Part shown: positions 9,309-17,395 of the stretch, one piece after another
Layout: each line of letters starts with the position of its first letter
How positions within the stretch are numbered: the first letter of the stretch is position 1
Source of the DNA: Pleurocapsa sp. PCC 7327
GTDB taxonomy: Bacteria > Cyanobacteriota > Cyanobacteriia > Cyanobacteriales > Microcystaceae
Assembly (NCBI RefSeq): GCF_000317025.1
Contig: NC_019689.1
Coordinates: forward strand, 1,899,501 to 1,963,500
DNA length: 64,000 bases
Reading direction: 5' to 3'
The notes under the pieces: generated by a model
Database searches by the model: none
What the model saw: the letters and a program-made list of their open reading frames with translations, nothing else
What the model was told of the DNA's origin: nothing
Made by a program: the position numbers and the translations under genes

Positions 9309-9554
9309 TGACTTTTTTCTCTGGTCTTAGATTACTTCGATTGAAGTTAGATCTTTATCTATCTTTAGTTGAGTTTTTAATCGCATAAAAAACGTTAGTA
9401 AATTTTTTAAAGCGCACACTCTAACTATGGGCAGAAAGATAGATGTTCGTAGATTTAAATTCTGTATCCAATAGTACTTAGAGAATTATCGATATAAAAT
9501 ACAAGTGAAATTAAAGTATAGCAGTCCTAGATTAATAATGAGAGTTTTAGGCAG

Positions 9555-9603
9555 TGCGAGCATCTTGCTCGCTATTTGCTTACAAGCGAACAAGATGCTC
9601 GCA
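9555..9603. repeat. Long hairpin palindrome
   Basis: Near-perfect inverted repeat with arms TGCGAGCATCTTG and CAAGATGCTCGCA plus an inner TCGC/GCGA pair around a short loop. The same TGCGAGCATC core recurs at about 28724, so this is a dispersed REP-like element rather than a gene-specific terminator. Confidence 0.65.
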
Positions 9604-9826
9604 AATCATCTATGATTGCTATCTAATTGTTCGTCAAATTCTTAACAATATTTTCTTTATTAAGAGGCCGCTTCGCGATAGCGATCGCTTAACCAAGCCG
9701 AGCAATAAATATTATTTCTAAATATCAATTTAAATTTAGAAAATTCGATTTATATCTTAGGATATAGATAATTTTCTTTTCGACAAGATAGAGTTAAATT
9801 AAGGAGAACTTTTTTAGGAATGTAAT

Positions 9827-10099
9827 ATGAACATTATTGCTTGGATTGTTTTAGGACTAATAGCAGGTGCTATTGCTAAAGCGATTTATCCCCGTCATCA
9901 AGGCGGGGGAATTTTTGGTACTATGGTACTGGGAATAATTGGCGCTCTAATTGGTGGTACTTTAGCAGTATTTTTTGAGACGGGAACTTTTACGTTAACC
10001 GCGGCTTCTCTGAGTATTCCAGGAATAGCATGAGCTGTTTTAGGCGCGATTATTGCTATCTTTATCTGGCAGCAAATCACTTATTCTAGAACGCTTTAA
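9827..10099 (+). pseudogene. GlsB/YeaQ/YmgE-family membrane protein interrupted by TGA
   Basis: Small stress-associated membrane protein of the transglycosylase-associated (GlsB) family. The frame from ATG 9827 gives NIIAWIVLGLIAGAIAKAIYP, a GGG glycine cluster, and a second hydrophobic stretch, GTMVLGIIGALIGGTLA. It hits TGA at 10031-10033 immediately before the conserved last membrane helix. That helix, AVLGAIIAIFIWQQ, continues perfectly in the same frame to TAA at 10097. Without the TGA the product would be 90 residues, the usual family length. This is therefore a single nonsense substitution; the 68-residue truncated product would lack one of three helices. Recent inactivation or a sequencing error fits best. 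Confidence 0.85.
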
Positions 10100-10409
10100 T
10101 AAAAAAACAAAAAAATTAAACAATTGTCAAAAAAGTCTCTAGCTAACATCATTTGGTTGTTGGGTCTAGCTCAAACTAACGATATATAGAGTTAGCGCGA
10201 TCGCAAAAGCGTAGCGGGATTAGATAACATCAATCGCTTGAATAAACGCGAAAACATCAGGAGAACAGGTGTAAATCCTGACTAGCTGGTGCGATCCTCA
10301 TTATGCTTAGTGAACCGCTAGTTTATCGGTATTTCTCTGAATATAGGCTTGAACACACAACCGATAATAATGTAGTGGGATTGACAATCACGACAATCAC
10401 AACTTCTTC
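10100..10409. other. 310-base non-coding region, no gene seen
   Basis: Between the convergent GlsB-like remnant and the SDH-type protease gene. It contains a HIP1-like site and a possible short hairpin (TCAGGA ... TCCTGA at about 10257-10281). Nothing with convincing coding or RNA-family character was identified. Confidence 0.4.
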
Positions 10410-11294
10410 TCAAATTTCACTAAAGTTTGATGGTTTTCTATTGCCTTCGGGTAGAGTAGGATAGCGTCTATAGGGCATCGGAATGTACTGCACCGACGGT
10501 CGTCTTTCTGGAGGTTGGGGATATAATTCCATCAAGTCGTATATCGATTTGGGCAGGCTAACGGTAACTGGCAGACCGAGTGAAGAAGCTTCTTCGACAG
10601 TTATCGGACAGTCATGGGTAATATGTCCGCTGGTGAGAGCATCTACAATTTTTTCAATGTTTTCAGGAGCAATTTTCTGACTAGGGATCTCGTCCTTAAG
10701 TAGGGTTCGGACAAAACGCTGTACCTGATTGATGGCTTTTTGGGCTAAATCTGCCATCATTAGAGTCTCATCGTCAATTTTGTCAATCGGCTTTTTATCA
10801 ATCACAGAAAGAATACTCGCGGCTGCCATATTCCCTAATTGAGGATCGACGGGTCCGAGAACCGCATTCGCATCCATAACAATTTCATCAGCGGCTAAAG
10901 CTAACATCGTACCTCCACTCATGGCATAGTGAGGAACAAAGACGGTAACTTTAGCGGGATGGCGAATCAAAGCGCGAGCAATCTGTTCTGTTGCTAACAC
11001 CAATCCGCCAGGAGTGTGCAAAATTAGGTCGATGGGAACATCTGGCGGCGTAAGGCGAATTGCTCGCAGTACTTGTTCGGAATCTTCAATTGAAATATAG
11101 CGCGACAGGGGAATGCCTAACAAACTAATCGATTCTTGTCGGTGGATTAGCAGAATTACTCGACTTTTACGCCTTTGCTCAAATTCTTGTAAGGCTCGAA
11201 TCCGCCGAAATTCTAGCTGACGGCGTTGCCATAGTGGTTGTAAAGACGAGATTACCAAAAAAATCCAAAATAAATCAAAAAAGTTAAAATTCAT
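10410..11294 (-). CDS. Membrane-anchored SDH-type (ClpP-fold) serine protease
   Basis: Member of the serine dehydrogenase proteinase family (ClpP/crotonase fold) of 294 residues. A hydrophobic N-terminal segment (FNFFDLFWIFLVISSL) anchors it in the membrane and is followed by a charged helix. The protease core shows DLILHTPGGLVLATEQIARAL and the nucleophile Ser126 in HYAMSGGTMLALAADEIVMD, then ANAVLGPVDPQLG. The family is linked to membrane-protein quality control, often beside stomatin-like partners, but no stomatin gene is adjacent here. The Pro/Arg-rich C-terminus (QPPERRPSVQYIPMPYRRYP) is likely disordered. The gene appears monocistronic. Confidence 0.85.
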   Translation of the reverse strand: MNFNFFDLFWIFLVISSLQPLWQRRQLEFRRIRALQEFEQRRKSRVILLIHRQESISLLGIPLSRYISIEDSEQVLRAIRLTPPDVPIDLILHTPGGLVLATEQIARALIRHPAKVTVFVPHYAMSGGTMLALAADEIVMDANAVLGPVDPQLGNMAAASILSVIDKKPIDKIDDETLMMADLAQKAINQVQRFVRTLLKDEIPSQKIAPENIEKIVDALTSGHITHDCPITVEEASSLGLPVTVSLPKSIYDLMELYPQPPERRPSVQYIPMPYRRYPTLPEGNRKPSNFSEI

Positions 11295-11425
11295 GATGTG
11301 TCAATCAAAAGCCAAGAAAAATTGGGGTTAAGTTAAGGCTAATCTCGCTTTACCTAGATCGAAAATTATTTTTGAATTATTTAACACTATAGTATGGGAA
11401 TTACCCACACTAGAAAAGTTTTGAA

Positions 11426-11908
11426 CTATATAGCCGCACCTGCTTTTGGCTCGCTTCCTGCTGCCGAGACAGATTCGCGCAAGAAAGTAATTTGCTGCTG
11501 AAATTCCATTGCTTCTAATTGCGACAATAATTACTGCGCGTTGCTATTGAGTTTGTAGTTTTCTGGCATTGGTACGATTGTTGTGTCTTCCATGCCTTGA
11601 GCGAGACAATACCAAAACAGTAATTTTGTGTTCTCGCTCAAAGAGCTATATTCGCGCGAAATTAGGGTATCTTTTCCCGCAAACAGATTGCGTTGCACTT
11701 CTAATTGTTCTTGATGAGAGAGTTGTTTAACCTGGTTATATAGTCCCTCAACAATGTCTTGGCCAGCAGCTCCCGGAGCAGCAGGCGTTATAGAATCGCC
11801 CATTTTGGTATAAACAAACCATAAAAGGACGAGTTTATCATCAACACTTAGCTCGCTAAAAGTTTTGAGAGCTTCTTGTAAATTGGGATCTAGGTTAGCA
11901 GATACCAC
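11426..11908 (-). pseudogene. Helical carotenoid protein (OCP N-terminal-domain homologue) with in-frame TAA
   Basis: Homologue of the N-terminal carotenoid-binding domain of orange carotenoid protein, which quenches singlet oxygen and binds a carotenoid between helical bundles. A GGAGG site seven bases upstream fixes a GTG start at 11908. Diagnostic segments are LSVDDKLVLLWFVYTKMGDSITPAAPGA, the QVKQLSHQEQLEVQRNL helix and LSENTKLLFWYCLAQGMEDTTIVPMPENYKLNSNAQ, all matching the OCP NTD order. The frame stops at TAA 11531-11533 and then continues in register with LLSQLEAMEFQQQITFLRES, the expected next helix, to TAG at 11426. The intact length would be about 160 residues, usual for HCPs. The truncated product would lack the helix that completes the carotenoid pocket. 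No OCP C-terminal domain or FRP gene is nearby. Confidence 0.87.
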
Positions 11909-12388
11909 AATGTTTCCTCCAATCGCTTTCAATTTTTGCTAATAAAACTGTAAAATAATCAGCGATTTTTTTATGACAATCAAAAGACATAAATGGTTGA
12001 AAAAATTTTTAAATAAATACATCTAATGATTGATTTTATTTTTATCTCCAGATTTTCCTATTTTTTAAAGTCTATTGCCCAAACTCTTAATTCTGGCTTT
12101 AGATAGTAATGAAGATAATTTGCTCTTTATCAATAACCGATCGGCGATCGCTAATTATAGGACGTGCAGTGCTCTCCCTAATTGCGAATTGAAAGTGATG
12201 AGCTTGGCAAAGCGATCGCTATCAGACATACTACTTTAGTTAGAAATTGGATCTTTATTTTTTAGATTTGCATTTTAAAGCTATATCTTTAGAGATAAGT
12301 TTTACTGTATCTAAGAAGCTAAATTATATAGGAAGCAATTGCCAACCGAATAAAACTTTAAAAAAATAAACAGGAGGATAAATAAACA
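11909..12388. promoter_or_regulatory. Divergent regulatory region between HCP and Mn-catalase genes
   Basis: 480 bases, AT-rich, between two divergently transcribed oxidative-stress genes, so shared control is possible. I could not identify a convincing -35/-10 pair or operator by eye. An AGGAGG ribosome-binding site for the catalase lies at 12371-12376. One HIP1 site is present. Confidence 0.4.
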
Positions 12389-13081
12389 ATGTTTTTTCAT
12401 AAAAAAGAATTAATTGTAACACCAGTAAAAATTGATGAACCCAATCCTCGTTTTGCTCAATTTTTATTAGAACAATTTGGAGGAGCAACCGGAGAACTAA
12501 CTGCTGCTTTACAGTATTGGGTACAGTCTTTTCATGTCGAACATCCCGGTATCAAAGACATGCTTCAAGATATTGCGGTGGAAGAGTTTAGTCATTTGGA
12601 AATGGTTGGCAAACTCATCGAAGCACACACAAAGAATGCTGACCAAACCGAAGCTTTCAAAAGTACTTTGTTTGCCGTGCGCGGTCAGGGACCCCATTTT
12701 TTAGACTCTCAAGGTGCTGCTTGGACTGCCAGTTATATTAATGAAGGTGGCGATGTCGTGCGCGATTTGCGGGCTAACCTTGCTGCTGAAGCAGGAGCGC
12801 GTCAAACTTATGAAGCTCTGATTAAACTAGCACCAGACCAAAACACAAAAGAAGTACTGGTACATTTGCTGACTCGCGAGATTTCTCATACCAACATGTT
12901 CATGAAAGCACTCGATTCAATGGGCAAGTTAACCGACCCTTTCTTTGGCAATGTTCAGCCCGATCGAACTGTAGATATCTATTACAACTTATCTACTAAT
13001 GGTCAGGACGAGCGCGGAGCTTGGAATTCTGATGAAAACTTCAGATATATCGCCGATCCAATGCAGAAAAAAGGCATATAG
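12389..13081 (+). CDS. Manganese (non-heme) catalase
   Basis: Dinuclear-manganese catalase converting hydrogen peroxide to water and oxygen, 230 residues of ferritin-like four-helix bundle. The ligands are visible in order: Glu36 (GELTAALQY), Glu66 and His69 (AVEEFSHLEM), Glu134 (LAAEAGARQTYE) and His167 (TREISHTNMF). This is the short CotJC-like form. It lacks the longer C-terminal wrap of Lactobacillus Mn-catalase but carries a 50-residue tail with DPFFGNVQPD. The start ATG follows AGGAGG. Divergence from the HCP gene suggests an oxidative-stress pairing. Confidence 0.92.
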   Translation: MFFHKKELIVTPVKIDEPNPRFAQFLLEQFGGATGELTAALQYWVQSFHVEHPGIKDMLQDIAVEEFSHLEMVGKLIEAHTKNADQTEAFKSTLFAVRGQGPHFLDSQGAAWTASYINEGGDVVRDLRANLAAEAGARQTYEALIKLAPDQNTKEVLVHLLTREISHTNMFMKALDSMGKLTDPFFGNVQPDRTVDIYYNLSTNGQDERGAWNSDENFRYIADPMQKKGI

Positions 13082-13140
13082 TGCCAGAAAAGCGAGCTAT
13101 CCGATTCAGTTTTTGTAATCCCAATACGATACACCAACGA

Positions 13141-13229
13141 GCATAGAAATTGATTTCTATGCTTATAGTGGGGCAAGGCAATGCTTTGTCCCCTACTTGA
13201 GCTATTAGCCAGGAACTTAAGTTCCTGGC
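13141..13229. terminator. Three consecutive palindromes between convergent genes
   Basis: First, a 10-bp perfect stem GCATAGAAAT/ATTTCTATGC (13141-13162). Second, an imperfect GTGGGGCAA.../...TTGTCCCCTAC hairpin (about 13168-13195). Third, a perfect 22-bp palindrome with half-site GCCAGGAACTT (13208-13229). They lie between the convergent Mn-catalase and YrzE-like genes and probably act as a bidirectional terminator. The second resembles the gyrA-end hairpin at 4922-4958, so it may be a dispersed element. Confidence 0.6.
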
Positions 13230-13357
13230 AGACTCGATAAAAGATAAAAAATCAGGAAAAATTGAGAGCTGAGTTATTAAGTAGAGAAATATAAAATATT
13301 TTGCTCTCTAATCCCACCTTTTGTCTTGTTTTCTGGTTTGAGCGCCTGACCGTTCTT

Positions 13358-14017
13358 TCACACTCTACGTTCGGCGACTGCCTCTGGAGTCATCGTTCTA
13401 TGGCGATGAATGCCGACAGAAGACCCAATTAGTGCAGCAGCTAAGCCAAAAAGGGAACCAAGGGCAAACCAGCCGCTAGTCTTCGCGATACTATCGGCAA
13501 TCTGTCGCGCTTGTTCTGCGGTTACATTGGGAGCTTGAGCTGGAAGGGGAGCACCAGCACCGCCTTGTTGTGCCTGAGTGACGATTGCTCCAGCATTGGA
13601 AACCACAACACCAAAAGCACCCGACACTCCACTCGCTATCAAGAAAGCACCAATAATCAAACTTGCTGCCCAAAGAATCGCACCATTGAGAAGCGCAGTC
13701 CCTTTATTAAGAGGTCCGCTAGCACGGCTGGTTATATATCCCCCCACAAACAGAGAAATCAACAAACTAATAATCGACCAAATGCCAACGGCGGTTCCCA
13801 CATCGCCAGCTTGAGTTCGAGGTGCTCCTGAAGTCGCAATAGTAGTTGCGCCTACTGCCGTTCCCAGAGCGCTCAAAATTAGTTGAATAGCCAAAGCAAT
13901 AGCCAGTCCAGCCATAATTGGACCCCAACGAACGCGATCGCGATATTCGACCACTGAAACTCCACCTCGTTCTTCTCTAACTCTGCCGCCGGGATATTCG
14001 TTGCTGAATTCCACCAT
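13358..14017 (-). CDS. Four-span membrane protein of the YrzE/PhnA-like type
   Basis: Membrane protein of 219 residues. A soluble N-terminus (EYPGGRVREERGGVSVVEYRDRVRWGPI) leads into four hydrophobic, Gly/Ala-rich spans: AGLAIALAIQLILSALG, GIWSIISLLISLFVGGYI, GAILWAASLIIGAFLIASG and FALGSLFGLAAALIGSSVG. A Gln/Pro/Ala loop of about 40 residues separates spans three and four. The general architecture matches TIGR04086/YrzE-like and PhnA-like proteins of unknown function that often neighbour stress genes. No catalytic motif is seen. It is convergent with the Mn-catalase. Confidence 0.7.
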   Translation of the reverse strand: MVEFSNEYPGGRVREERGGVSVVEYRDRVRWGPIMAGLAIALAIQLILSALGTAVGATTIATSGAPRTQAGDVGTAVGIWSIISLLISLFVGGYITSRASGPLNKGTALLNGAILWAASLIIGAFLIASGVSGAFGVVVSNAGAIVTQAQQGGAGAPLPAQAPNVTAEQARQIADSIAKTSGWFALGSLFGLAAALIGSSVGIHRHRTMTPEAVAERRV

Positions 14018-14280
14018 AAGTTATTTACTCCTAATGTTGATAATGCTTAGATCGATTCACACTCCGAGTTTAGGTAAATCCTATAGCCACTACACCTATC
14101 TTGAGAAAGGTGTATGATTATCGAGTCGATCGCGCCATGGCATGACTAGCTCAAATTATTTTGTTTCGTCTATCTTGAGTTAGATTTTTACAATTGGTAT
14201 TACACAATGGTTAAGAAGTCCGTTATCCGATCGCCCTCGTTCTACACTAGGAATAGAGAGCTTTCTTTCAAGAGGCTATT

Positions 14281-14838
14281 ATGGCTTATGTATTCGAGCT
14301 AGGAACGGGTCAGCGAGTCTACCTCGAAGATCGAGGAATGCAGACAGTTGTCACCGTCAGCAGCGGCGGTCCGGGACAGCAACAACAATCCAGCAGTAGC
14401 ATCCAAACTGGAAAATGGACTTCTCCTCCCGAACTATTGCAAACTCCCAATGGTGCTGTCATAAAAATTACTACCGCACGGGGAGAACATCACATCCAAA
14501 TTCAAGGCAATAGCATCGGCGTAACGAGTCGCTCCTCTGGTGGCGGCGATCGATGGATGCAAGGGCAGCAGGTTTCTAGTACGTCAGTATCTTCTAGTTT
14601 TTCGATGCCATCGATGCAACCAATGAAGCCGATGGAACCCATGAACCCTATGGAACCGATGAAAATGGGGGACATGGAGATGAGCGCGAACCCCATGCAA
14701 ATGCGGATGGGCAATATGGAAATGCGTATGGGTTCGGCAACTCAAACTCAAGTCAATCGACGCTTTTGCAGCCAATGCGGCGCACCTGTCGAACCGAGCG
14801 ATCGCTTTTGTTCGAGTTGCGGTCATCACCTCGGTTAG
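14281..14838 (+). CDS. Zinc-ribbon protein with Met/Pro-rich linker
   Basis: A 185-residue protein with three parts. The N-terminal beta-rich region (residues 1-85) includes GNSIGVTSRSSGGGDRW. A low-complexity linker of about 45 residues is dominated by Met-Pro, Met-Glu and Met-Arg steps (PMKPMEPMNPMEPMKM, QMRMGNMEMRMG). A C-terminal zinc ribbon has the form CxxCGAPVEPSDRFCxxCG. No signal peptide is visible, so it should be cytosolic. The ribbon should bind structural zinc. The Met-rich linker could bind soft metals or simply be flexible; neither is proven. No close family is recognised. It is convergent with pcyA. Confidence 0.75.
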   Translation: MAYVFELGTGQRVYLEDRGMQTVVTVSSGGPGQQQQSSSSIQTGKWTSPPELLQTPNGAVIKITTARGEHHIQIQGNSIGVTSRSSGGGDRWMQGQQVSSTSVSSSFSMPSMQPMKPMEPMNPMEPMKMGDMEMSANPMQMRMGNMEMRMGSATQTQVNRRFCSQCGAPVEPSDRFCSSCGHHLG

Positions 14839-14853
14839 CTACCTCTAGCTTAA

Positions 14854-14884
14854 TGTTGGCATTTATTCTCCCATCAATGCCAAC
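14854..14884. terminator. Bidirectional terminator hairpin before pcyA end
   Basis: Perfect 9-bp stem TGTTGGCAT / ATGCCAACA around a 13-base loop, between the convergent zinc-ribbon and pcyA genes. Confidence 0.6.
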
Positions 14885-14896
14885 ACTAAGTTAACA

Positions 14897-15664
14897 TCAG
14901 CATTGGGCTTCCTCTTCCTCGGCAGGCAGATCGAACAATACTAACGTCATGTACTTCTCTGCCCACTCAGAACCAAATGCTTTCTCCAAAACTCGTCGAG
15001 TTTTATCGTTTTTCTGTTGCTTGGTGCAATAGTAGCGCTGTCCGGCAGAATATAACGCTTGTTGTTGGGGAGGAACGGGTTGCGATTGGATTGCTTGATT
15101 GCAATGAATCTCTAAGAAACTCTCAACGCGAGAGAGAAATTGGGTTTCTTCCTCTTGGTTACTCGGACGAATAAACAGACAAAACTCCGAGAAAATATCT
15201 CCCCAAGCTGGGAGAGGACGAGGCTGAGCAAATTGAGGGCTGGGTAAAGCTTTTAAAGCAGTTTGATAGGCTGGCGGGAGGATCCGTTCCGGGTTAGTTG
15301 GGGATAAGTCCGCGATCGCAGCACTGACTTCACCCCGACCCGCCACGATATCGCAGCCAAACATGGGCAGAGCATATTCTGGTTTGGGAAACATGACGCA
15401 GTGCAAAATATCCAGATTGCTGCCCACTTTTGCCAGTTCGAGGTGCATTTTGCGAAACTGAGGGGTCTGAAAGCAGCGATTTTCAATGACCAGTTTTTCC
15501 CCTTCCAGCTTTCCTTCGACGTAGCCTAAGTCCTCTGGCAATTCGTAAGGAGATAAGTCGAGATACTTTTGCCAAGAGGACAGAATCAGGTCAGCTAGCT
15601 GACGAATAAGGGGGTGTTGTCGTTCGCCAATAGAGGATTTCAAAGTTTCTAACATTCCAAGCAT
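14897..15664 (-). CDS. pcyA: Phycocyanobilin:ferredoxin oxidoreductase
   Basis: Ferredoxin-dependent bilin reductase making phycocyanobilin from biliverdin IXalpha by a four-electron reduction, for phycobilisomes and phytochromes. At 255 residues it matches the family. Active-site residues fall at the Synechocystis PcyA numbers: His74 and Glu76 ([10 protein letters not shown]), His88 (DILHCV) and Asp105 ([22 protein letters not shown]). The C-terminal substrate-lid segments ([35 protein letters not shown]) are intact. Its presence shows that the host is a phycobiliprotein-using cyanobacterium. It is monocistronic and convergent with the zinc-ribbon gene. Confidence 0.97.
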   Translation of the reverse strand: MLGMLETLKSSIGERQHPLIRQLADLILSSWQKYLDLSPYELPEDLGYVEGKLEGEKLVIENRCFQTPQFRKMHLELAKVGSNLDILHCVMFPKPEYALPMFGCDIVAGRGEVSAAIADLSPTNPERILPPAYQTALKALPSPQFAQPRPLPAWGDIFSEFCLFIRPSNQEEETQFLSRVESFLEIHCNQAIQSQPVPPQQQALYSAGQRYYCTKQQKNDKTRRVLEKAFGSEWAEKYMTLVLFDLPAEEEEAQC

Positions 15665-15797
15665 TCAAGCCTTGCCAGAGTGCGATAGGATCGAAAAAAT
15701 CTGCTAAAAGGTATCTCTATAAAAAGATATACCGAGACCGAGCGCTATCCGTATCGATTAAGACATAAATTAACTATAACTATAGGAGAGACTGATT

Positions 15798-15974
15798 ATG
15801 TTTGGATTGGGATGGCCCGAAGTGGCTATTATTGCGATCGTTGCGCTAATTATCCTGGGTCCGAAAAAAATTCCAGAACTCGGTAGTGCCATAGGTAAAA
15901 CCTTACGCGGTTTCAAGGAGGAGATCGGTAAACCCCAGGAAATTTCTTCTAGCGAAGACAAAGAAGAGGATTGA
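15798..15974 (+). CDS. tatA: Sec-independent translocase protein TatA/E
   Basis: Pore-forming subunit of the twin-arginine translocase, 58 residues. ATG 15798 follows an AGGAGA site. The sequence is a textbook TatA: short N-terminus FGLGWPE, one membrane helix (VAIIAIVALIIL), the hinge GPKKIPELG, an amphipathic helix (SAIGKTLRGFKEEIGK) and a short acidic tail ending SSSEDKEEED-like. The Glu in the membrane boundary and the FKEE motif favour TatA/E over TatB. tatC is not in the window. It stands alone between pcyA (divergent) and the thioredoxin-TPR gene. Confidence 0.93.
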   Translation: MFGLGWPEVAIIAIVALIILGPKKIPELGSAIGKTLRGFKEEIGKPQEISSSEDKEED

Positions 15975-16104
15975 TAGGGGAGATGAGGGGACGGGGAGGG
16001 CGGGGAGACAAGGGAGAAATAATCCTCAATCCAAAATCCTTTCATCTAAAATGGTATGGCCGCTAACTAATAACCAATAATTAATAATAAATTGACTAAC
16101 AGCA

Positions 16105-16923
16105 ATGGGATATTCGGTTGAGGTTAATAGTAGTAATTTTAATAGCGAAGTTATCGAGCAATCTTATACTAAACTCGTTTTAATCGATTTTTTTGCGACT
16201 TGGTGCGGTCCTTGTCAGTTATTGAAACCAGTTTTAAAGAAGCTGGTTAAGGAGTATGATTTTATCCTGGCACAAGTCGATATTGACAAAAATCAAGATT
16301 TAGCCAATCAATATGGCATCGAAGGCGTACCGGACGTAAGAATTGCACTCAAGGGAGAAATGTACCCCGGATTCGTTGGCGCCCTTTCAGAAGCCCAATT
16401 GCGAGACTTGCTGGAGAGGCTCAATCTCAAGTCAGAATTAGACTTGGGATTAGAAAAAGCTAAAGGCGCGATCGCTTCTCAGGACTTTCGAGGTGCGAAA
16501 CAGATATTCGACAATTTGTTGGTCCAATATCCCGAAAATCCCCATGTAGCTATCGAAGCAGCGCGTTTTTTGTTACGAATCGGACAACTGCAAGACGCAG
16601 AAAGGATAGCACGAACGATTGGAGAGGATAATCGAGCATTCTACCCCAAAGCCCAGGCAATTCAAACCTTGATTCAACTCAAACAAGCGGCTGACAATTC
16701 AGGGGACAGCGAATTAGATCGATTATTTGCTCGCGCAGCTCGTTTGGCGTTGTCTGAAGATTACGAAGGGGCATTTTCCCTCTTTTTACAAATCGTCCAA
16801 GAGAACCGTCAATATAGAAACGATGGGGCGAGAAAAGCGATGGTGTCTCTTTTCAATTTATTAGGACTCGACCATCCCTTGACCAAGCAGTATCAACAAG
16901 AATTAATGATGGCGCTCTATTAG
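16105..16923 (+). CDS. Thioredoxin-TPR co-chaperone-like protein (CnoX/YbbN type)
   Basis: A 272-residue fusion of an N-terminal thioredoxin domain (about residues 1-110) with a C-terminal tetratricopeptide-like region. The redox motif is CGPC at 34-37 in FFATWCGPCQLLKP, with the cis-Pro loop at EGVPDVR and ALKGEMYPGFVGAL following. The TPR part shows KGAIASQDFRGAKQIFDNLLVQYPENP and ALSEDYEGAFSLFLQIVQENRQYRNDGARKAMVSLFNLLG, the latter being the tetratricopeptide_3 segment of YbbN. The family acts as a redox-active holdase cooperating with GroEL and DnaK. The CGPC site is canonical, unlike the inactive SQHC site of E. coli YbbN, so oxidoreductase activity is plausible. Confidence 0.9.
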   Translation: MGYSVEVNSSNFNSEVIEQSYTKLVLIDFFATWCGPCQLLKPVLKKLVKEYDFILAQVDIDKNQDLANQYGIEGVPDVRIALKGEMYPGFVGALSEAQLRDLLERLNLKSELDLGLEKAKGAIASQDFRGAKQIFDNLLVQYPENPHVAIEAARFLLRIGQLQDAERIARTIGEDNRAFYPKAQAIQTLIQLKQAADNSGDSELDRLFARAARLALSEDYEGAFSLFLQIVQENRQYRNDGARKAMVSLFNLLGLDHPLTKQYQQELMMALY

Positions 16924-17395
16924 GTTGGCGCTAAATAAATCTTAAACGAGCAATTTTCTTTTCTATTAGTAAGGAAAAAATTAATTTTGCGCAAACAAAC
17001 AGTAGAGCTTTCAATTGAATCAAGCTCTAATAACGAGTTAGCGATCGCTCAAACAAACCAATTTATTTTTTAAATTTATAGGGTAAAAAATATTTACTAT
17101 TTTTTTGTCCTTAACGTATTATACATGATATCTACTTTAGCGATCTCCATCAAAAGTTTGATTCTCTCAGATCTTTATTATATGTAAAAAATACATAATA
17201 GCTTTATTTCTATTTTCCGCCTATATAAAGAGTTAGGTTGCCTGAGCTGATTGGCAATCGAATAGATTATGTAGTGATTGACTTAATTGGGCAGCAATCC
17301 GAGCAAGCAAACTGTCCGATTTAATCATGGAAAACTTTGACATACAGCATCAGTTAATCGCGAATTACAGAGTCAGTCAAAAACAAGAGGGCTAG
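16924..17395. other. 472-base AT-rich intergenic region
   Basis: AT-rich spacer with one HIP1 site and T-runs (about 17095-17115). No coding frame, RNA family or clear hairpin was recognised. It precedes the GT25 gene and presumably holds its promoter. Confidence 0.4.

Larger units (their letters stand above)
9108..9826. other. 719-base non-coding region with repeats
   Basis: Holds the second dispersed repeat copy (9220-9308), a long hairpin (9555-9603) and AT-rich sequence leading to the GlsB-like gene. No open frame with family character or plausible start was seen. Upstream regions of two divergent genes meet here, so promoters are expected. Confidence 0.55.

Noticed and set aside
10230-10330. 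Possible cobalamin- or other riboswitch between the GlsB-like and protease genes
   Set aside because: Only a six-base TCAGGA/TCCTGA stem is seen. The conserved boxes of known riboswitches are missing, and it does not lie upstream of a start codon.
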